The notes below the pieces were generated by a model. It was not told the DNA's origin. It ran no database searches and saw only the letters and a list, made by a program, of their open reading frames with translations. Positions 59,788 through 64,000 of a DNA stretch of 64,000 nt are shown here, one piece after another. Numbering within the stretch: the stretch's first letter is position 1; each line of letters begins with the position of its first letter. The stretch is from Prauserella_A sp040635515 (GTDB taxonomy: Bacteria > Actinomycetota > Actinomycetes > Mycobacteriales > Pseudonocardiaceae). Both the position numbers and the translations under genes were made by a program. Where the stretch lies: positions 496,001-560,000 of the forward strand of contig JBEYHY010000001.1 of assembly GCA_040635515.1 (NCBI GenBank), written 5' to 3'.

Positions 59788-60765
59788 ATGGACCGTGCCG
59801 AGATCGTCGACATTCCCAAGGCCGAACTCCATGTGCACATCGAGGGAACACTCGAACCGGAGCTTGCCTTCCTGCTCGCGAGGAGAAACGGCCTCACGCT
59901 TCCGTACACCGACAGCACGGAATTGCGGGCCAGGTATGCCTTCACCAGCCTTCAGTCCTTTTTGGATCTCTACTACGGACTGATGGACGTCCTGCGTACC
60001 GCCGAGGATTTCCGCGATCTCACCACGGCCTACCTCGACAGAGCGCGCCAGGACGGGATCAGGCACGCCGAGATCTTCTTCGATCCGCAGGCGCACCTTC
60101 GCAGGGGCGTCCCCCTTGAGGCCATGCTGGAAGGCTTCGGCGCGGCCATCGCGGCGAGTGAGGGGCCGAGCGCCTATCTCATCCCGTGTTTCCTCAGGGA
60201 TCTGGGACCGGACGCCGCGATGGACACCCTCGGCGAGTTGCTGCCCTACGCCGACCGGTTCGCCGCGGTGGGACTCGACTCGGCTGAGGCGGGGTATCCG
60301 CCCGAACCGTTCGCCGACGTGTTCGCCCGCGCGAGGGCGGCCGGCCTGCCCGCCGTGGCACACGCGGGGGAGGAGGGACCGTCGGATTACGTCCGGCAGG
60401 CGCTCGTTTCCCTGCACGCCCGCCGGATCGACCACGGCGTCCGGTGTCTCGACGATCCCGAACTCGTCCTTCGCCTCGCGGCCGAGCAGATTCCGCTCAC
60501 GGTCTGCCCGCTGTCGAACGTGATGCTCGGCGGGGTCGCGCGCATCGAGGAACACGCGTTGCCCCGGCTGCTGGCCGCCGGGCTGACGGTGACGCTCAAC
60601 TCCGACGATCCCGCTTACTTCGGCGGCTACCTCGCCGACGTCTACCAGCACGTCGCGAGGACGTTCGGCTACGACATCGCCACGATGCGGGCGTTCGGCG
60701 AGACGTCCATCCGTGCGTCCTTCCTGCCGGCCACCGAACAGCAGCGCCTGCTCGGTCCGCTCTGA
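59788..60765 (+). CDS. Adenine/adenosine deaminase family protein, adenine deaminase-like
   Basis: 325 residues. Metal site KAELHVHIEGTLEP (residues 11-24), AEIFFDPQ, catalytic HAGEEGPSDYV, RIDHGVRCLDDP, and TLNSDDPAYFGGYLADVY. The NSDDPAYFGGY form and LPxxE start match the fungal-type adenine deaminases (Ade) more than adenosine deaminases, which prefer NTDDP. Makes hypoxanthine from adenine. GGGGGAG before the ATG. Confidence 0.88.
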   Translation: MDRAEIVDIPKAELHVHIEGTLEPELAFLLARRNGLTLPYTDSTELRARYAFTSLQSFLDLYYGLMDVLRTAEDFRDLTTAYLDRARQDGIRHAEIFFDPQAHLRRGVPLEAMLEGFGAAIAASEGPSAYLIPCFLRDLGPDAAMDTLGELLPYADRFAAVGLDSAEAGYPPEPFADVFARARAAGLPAVAHAGEEGPSDYVRQALVSLHARRIDHGVRCLDDPELVLRLAAEQIPLTVCPLSNVMLGGVARIEEHALPRLLAAGLTVTLNSDDPAYFGGYLADVYQHVARTFGYDIATMRAFGETSIRASFLPATEQQRLLGPL

Positions 60766-60820
60766 GCAGCTGTGCCGGGGAGGGCCGGGCCGACTACGCT
60801 GCGGTGCGGGAGGGCAGAAC

Positions 60821-61138
60821 ATGACCGACAGCACTGACCCGGCGACCTCGAAGGTCGTCCGCAACGACGACAAGGCACGCTACGAGATCTGGTGGGGCGA
60901 CGAGCTTGCCGGGTTCGCCAGCTTCCGGCAGCGGGGCGAGCGCACCGTCTTCGTGCACACCGAGATCGGCGACGATTTCGGAGGCAAGGGGCTCGGCAGC
61001 GCGCTGGCGAAGGGCGCGCTCGACGACGTGGTGCGGCGCGAGCAGTTCATCGTCGCGGTGTGCCCGTTCATCGCGGCCTACCTGCGCAAGCACCCCGGCT
61101 ACGCCGACCACGTCGTGAACCGCGACGGCGGGAAATGA
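60821..61138 (+). CDS. GNAT-like N-acetyltransferase (YjdJ type)
   Basis: 105 residues, the short COG2388-type GNAT. ARYEIWWGDELAGFASFRQR opening, TVFVHTEIGDDFGGKGLGSA as the acetyl-CoA loop, and FIAAYLRKHPGYADHV ending. Start at ATG 60821, where family similarity begins. Acceptor unknown. Confidence 0.88.
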   Translation: MTDSTDPATSKVVRNDDKARYEIWWGDELAGFASFRQRGERTVFVHTEIGDDFGGKGLGSALAKGALDDVVRREQFIVAVCPFIAAYLRKHPGYADHVVNRDGGK

Positions 61139-61157
61139 TGCCAGGCGGCGCGCGACG

Positions 61158-62111
61158 ATGAGCAATCTTGAGAACCGTCCCGCCCTCACCCCGTTCGGCT
61201 CGGCTGCCGAGGCCGACGCGGTGGCCGAGGTATTGCCGGCCCGCAGGGTCCCGCTCGGCGGGGTGCGGGGTCTCCAGGTGGACAGGGTGCTGCCCCAGCG
61301 GGCTCTTCCCACCGTGGGCGCGTGGTGTTTCCTCGACCGGTTCGGCCCGGAGTCCGCGCGGATGAAGGTGCTGCCACACCCGCACATCGGTCTCCAGACG
61401 GTCACCTGGCCACTGTCCGGTGACATCAGGCACCGCGACAGCGTGGGCAGCGACGTGCTGGTGCGGCCCGGCCAGCTCAACCTGATGACTGCGGGCCGGG
61501 GCGTCGCGCACTCGGAGTTCTCCGCCGGTGAGACACCGGTGCTGCACGGACTCCAGCTCTGGGCCGCCCTGCCCTCCGCGCACGCGAGCATCGATCCCGC
61601 CTTCGAGCAGCACACCGACCTCCCCAGGTATGTCGAGGCGGGCCTGGTCGCCGTCGTGCTCATGGGCGAGCTCGCCGGTGCCGCCTCGCGGGCCACCACC
61701 CACAGCCCGCTGCTCGCCGCCGACGTCACGCTGTCGATCGGTACCGTCACGACGTTGCCGCTGCGCCCCGATTTCGAGCACGCCGTGCTGGTCGTCGACG
61801 GCGCGGTCACGGTCGACGGCAACGAACTGCCTCCAGGCCCACTGCTGTATCTCGGCACCGGCAGGACGGAACTGACCTTCGCGGCGAGCGAACCGGCGAG
61901 ACTCATGCTGCTCGGCGGCGAGCCGTTTCCCGACGACCTCGTGATGTGGTGGAACTTCGTCGGCCGCGATCACGACGAGATCGCGGCGGCGAGAGCCGAC
62001 TGGGAGGGTCGCGATCCCGCGCGGTTCGGGCACGTCGCCGGTCATGGCGACGAGCGCATCCCGGCACCGGAGCTGCCCGGTGTGCGGCTGACCCCACGCA
62101 GGCGGCGCTGA
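61158..62111 (+). CDS. Pirin family protein
   Basis: 317 residues, bicupin. Metal-binding HPHIGLQTVTWPLSG (about residues 74-88), RHRDSVGSD, LMTAGRGVAHSEFS, all with the pirin His/Glu ligands. C-terminal pirin domain with LLGGEPFPDDLVMWWNFVGR. Some pirins are quercetin dioxygenases, others transcriptional cofactors; not decidable. 19 bp after the GNAT gene. Confidence 0.9.
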   Translation: MSNLENRPALTPFGSAAEADAVAEVLPARRVPLGGVRGLQVDRVLPQRALPTVGAWCFLDRFGPESARMKVLPHPHIGLQTVTWPLSGDIRHRDSVGSDVLVRPGQLNLMTAGRGVAHSEFSAGETPVLHGLQLWAALPSAHASIDPAFEQHTDLPRYVEAGLVAVVLMGELAGAASRATTHSPLLAADVTLSIGTVTTLPLRPDFEHAVLVVDGAVTVDGNELPPGPLLYLGTGRTELTFAASEPARLMLLGGEPFPDDLVMWWNFVGRDHDEIAAARADWEGRDPARFGHVAGHGDERIPAPELPGVRLTPRRRR

Positions 62112-62413
62112 GTCCGGCGGCCTGCCAGGTCGGGCGTCTGCCATGGCCGAGGAGCGGTGGGCGCCGAGGCATCCGGCCGGCCGGAGGGGGCGGCCATGTC
62201 CGGCGCCGAACGCGGATCTCGTTGTCCTGAGTGCGGATCTCGGTGTCCTGGGCGGGGGACTCGCGCACCGGGCTTCCTGAACGGGTGAACCGCGAACGGT
62301 CGGGTGACGGCTACGCATGCGGTTTCGCGACCGGCTCCTTATGTTCGGTGGGTGATCTCTGCGATCTTCCCGGCCCGTGACATCACCGTTCGCGCGCTGA
62401 ACCGGTCACGCCG
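62112..62413. other. Intergenic region with array R9
   Basis: 302 bp between two plus-strand genes. Besides array R9 no gene, RNA or clear terminator is recognisable; it must include the transporter promoter. Confidence 0.5.
62207..62264 (-). repeat. 21-bp polar intergenic repeat, array R9
   Basis: Minus-strand leader GAGTCCCCCGCCCAGGAC, GAGATCCGCACTCAGGACA, GAGATCCGCGTTCGGCGC. Like R7 it lies between plus-strand genes without a minus-strand gene ending in front. Confidence 0.85.
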
Positions 62414-64000
62414 GTGAGCATTCTGCGGGAAAGACCCGAACTCGCCCTCTTCTTGTGCCTTGCCCTCGGCTACCTGCTCGGCAAGATCAGGGTCGGGCCG
62501 ATCCAGCTCGGTGGCATCTGCGGCGTCCTGATCGTCGCGCTCCTGATCGGAACCCAGAACGTCACTGTGGACAGTGGCGTGAAGACAGTGGCGTTCGCAC
62601 TGTTCATCTTCGCCCTCGGCTACGTCGGCGGGCCGCAGTTCTTCGCGCACCTCAACAGATCGGGCCTCAGATTCGGAGTGCTCTCCGTCATCGAAGTGGT
62701 GTGTGTCGTGGGGATCGCGCTGGTGCTCGCGGGCTCGTTCGACCTCGACGTCGGCACCGCGAGCGGCATATTGGCCGGCGCGGCGACGGAATCGGCCGTT
62801 GTGGGTACCGCAACCGAGGCCATCGGCAAGCTCGGGCTTCCCGCCGACCAGGTTTCCGCGTTGCAGGGCAACGTCGCGACCGCCTACACCGTCTGCTATC
62901 TGTTCGGCCTCGTCACGATCGTGCTGTTCACCAGCCAGCTCGCTCCGCTGTTGCTGCGCATCAACCTCGCGGTCGCCTCCCGGGAACTGTGGAGCAAGAC
63001 CAGGAGCGGCGACGCGAGCCTCGCCGACGACGAGCAGCCCGCGCTGCCCTCGCTGGTCGGCCGCACCTACCTGGTGCATGCGGCGGCGGGAAGGACGATC
63101 TCCGGCGTGGAGAGTGACCTGAACGGCGGCGCCTCGATCGAGTCGGTCAAGCGGGGAAAGGACATTCTGCACGCCGCTCCGGATCTGACGCTGAACGAAG
63201 GCGACATCGTGCTCGTCGTCGGGCGGCGGGCGAGCGCGGTCGAGGCCGGGGTGGAGATCGGGATCGAGACATCCAGCGTCCCCGGCCTCGACACCCCGCT
63301 CGTGGTACGCGATGTGGTGCTGACGAGCAGGAAACTGCACAGGTCGACCGTCGCGAACGTCAGGAGGGACAACCCCGAACTCGCCGAGGGCGGCGTGTAC
63401 CTGACCGGGATCCAGCGGGGCGACAACGACCTGCCCGTCGCGCAGGAGACGGAACTGCATCGGGGTGACGTGGTCACCCTCGTCGGTACCAGGGCCAAAG
63501 TGGACAGGATCGTCAAGGACTTCGGCGCCAAGATCCGCAACGACACCGCCGACTATGTCTACATCGGACTTGGCCTTGCCGTCGGTGTGCTGCTCGGCGC
63601 GATCACGGTACGGATCGGTGACGTGCCGATGTCGCTCGGGACCGGTGGCGGCTGCCTGATCTCCGGGCTGGTGTTCGGCTGGATCCGGTCACTGCACCCG
63701 ACTTTCGGTGCCTTCCCTCCCGCGGCGGCACAGACGATGAAGGACCTCGGGCTCGCCGTGTTCATCGCGGTGACCGGGCTCGCCGCTGGGCCACATGCGT
63801 GGGACCTGCTCAAGCAGTACGGCGCGCTGCTACCGCTCGCCGGTATCGGCATGGTGCTGATCCCCGCGTTGCTGTCCATCTGGGTCGGCCGCAAGCTGCT
63901 CAAGATCGAGCCGCCCCTGCTGATCGGTGCGATCGCGGGCCAGCAATGCAGCACGCCGGGTATCACCGCGATCACGGCGGTCGCGAAGAGCACCGTGCCG
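62414..64000 (+). CDS. AspT/YidE-family transporter, N-terminal part
   Basis: 529 residues before the window ends; the full family length is about 560, so only the end is missing. Aspartate:alanine exchanger family: N-terminal membrane block (LALFLCLALGYLLGKIRVGP, GILAGAATESAVVGTATEAI), two central TrkA-C (RCK_C) domains (VGRTYLVHAAAGRTISGVES; VVLTSRKLHRSTVANVRRDN), and a second membrane block (VYIGLGLAVGVLLGAITVRI, AGQQCSTPGITAITA). Exchanges or exports an amino acid or dicarboxylate. GTG 62414 begins the usual SILRERPELALFL opening. Confidence 0.88.
   Translation, partial: MSILRERPELALFLCLALGYLLGKIRVGPIQLGGICGVLIVALLIGTQNVTVDSGVKTVAFALFIFALGYVGGPQFFAHLNRSGLRFGVLSVIEVVCVVGIALVLAGSFDLDVGTASGILAGAATESAVVGTATEAIGKLGLPADQVSALQGNVATAYTVCYLFGLVTIVLFTSQLAPLLLRINLAVASRELWSKTRSGDASLADDEQPALPSLVGRTYLVHAAAGRTISGVESDLNGGASIESVKRGKDILHAAPDLTLNEGDIVLVVGRRASAVEAGVEIGIETSSVPGLDTPLVVRDVVLTSRKLHRSTVANVRRDNPELAEGGVYLTGIQRGDNDLPVAQETELHRGDVVTLVGTRAKVDRIVKDFGAKIRNDTADYVYIGLGLAVGVLLGAITVRIGDVPMSLGTGGGCLISGLVFGWIRSLHPTFGAFPPAAAQTMKDLGLAVFIAVTGLAAGPHAWDLLKQYGALLPLAGIGMVLIPALLSIWVGRKLLKIEPPLLIGAIAGQQCSTPGITAITAVAKSTVP

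Noticed and set aside
57799..60873. 1024-residue minus-strand open frame
   Set aside because: Antisense shadow of DUF1992, DUF2236, adenine deaminase and GNAT genes; no family motif, Arg/Gly/Asp-rich composition typical of antisense in GC-rich DNA.
1..64000. tRNA, rRNA, insertion sequences or phage genes
   Set aside because: Nothing with tRNA-like cloverleaf ends, transposase motifs or terminal inverted repeats with target duplications was recognised by eye; a tRNA scan would be needed to be certain.

Overview
The window comes from a high-GC actinobacterium, most likely a member of the Pseudonocardiaceae (Amycolatopsis/Prauserella/Saccharomonospora type). This is inferred from the strong G/C bias at third codon positions, many GTG starts, leaderless promoters, SARP/AfsR-type regulators, a mycobacterial-style three-gene Sdh1 operon and a propane monooxygenase (prm/mim) locus. 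I see no rRNA, tRNA, CRISPR array, transposase or phage gene. About 59 protein genes are supported.

Layout. (1) 1-6467: 3' part of a propane/soluble di-iron monooxygenase operon: end of the reductase prmB, hydroxylase beta subunit prmC, coupling protein prmD, a metal-dependent amidohydrolase, a DUF59/MIP18-type protein, a zinc alcohol dehydrogenase and the dedicated GroEL-like chaperonin prmG. In this sequence one extra C near the end of the alcohol dehydrogenase removes its stop and puts it in frame with the chaperonin. (2) 6.8-20.5 kb: glutamate-dehydrogenase-like enzyme, LysR, NUDIX, a divergent pair of BTAD/NB-ARC regulators, a guanidinium exporter under a guanidine-III riboswitch, a membrane glycosyltransferase, PspC, a secreted repeat protein, and a LysR-GNAT-GNAT operon. 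(3) 20.6-26.6 kb: Sdh1-type succinate dehydrogenase, a cytochrome P450 and a Tat-type molybdopterin sulfite-oxidase-like protein. (4) 27-33.9 kb: UvrA-like ABC protein with a divergent TetR, SpoU methyltransferase, three unknown genes and a purine phosphoribosyltransferase. (5) 34.1-39.7 kb: form II CoxL-CoxS-CoxM molybdenum hydroxylase, then an alpha/beta hydrolase-TetR-DUF4260 unit behind a perfect 15-bp inverted repeat. (6) 39.6-45 kb: a tightly coupled minus-strand operon (two-domain Lrp regulator, Asp/Glu/hydantoin racemase-like protein, secreted membrane-anchored protein, 56-residue membrane protein, Na+/solute symporter, M19 dipeptidase). (7) 46-54.9 kb: PaaX regulator and MHS-type permease, then a GntR-controlled operon of DUF6282 hydrolase, PIG-L protein, RraA-like aldolase and an NMT1/SsuA-type ABC transporter, with a divergent DUF1932 dehydrogenase. 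(8) 55-64 kb: LysR, NAD(P)-binding protein, two TetR genes, DUF1992, DUF2236, adenine deaminase, GNAT, pirin and the start of an AspT-type transporter.

Three things stand out. First, a polar, 21-bp-periodic intergenic repeat occurs as 11 arrays at nine loci; eight arrays lie just downstream of a gene's stop codon in the same orientation as that gene, and three loci hold two arrays facing each other. Second, the alcohol dehydrogenase-chaperonin reading-frame fusion. Third, the GntR-controlled cluster whose enzyme classes (dehydrogenase, amidohydrolase-like, PIG-L, RraA) parallel the lower protocatechuate-4,5-cleavage/gallate pathway and which carries its own uptake system.

Limits: functions were assigned by reading motifs; no database search was run. 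Starts were chosen by ribosome-binding site, operon overlap and family length.
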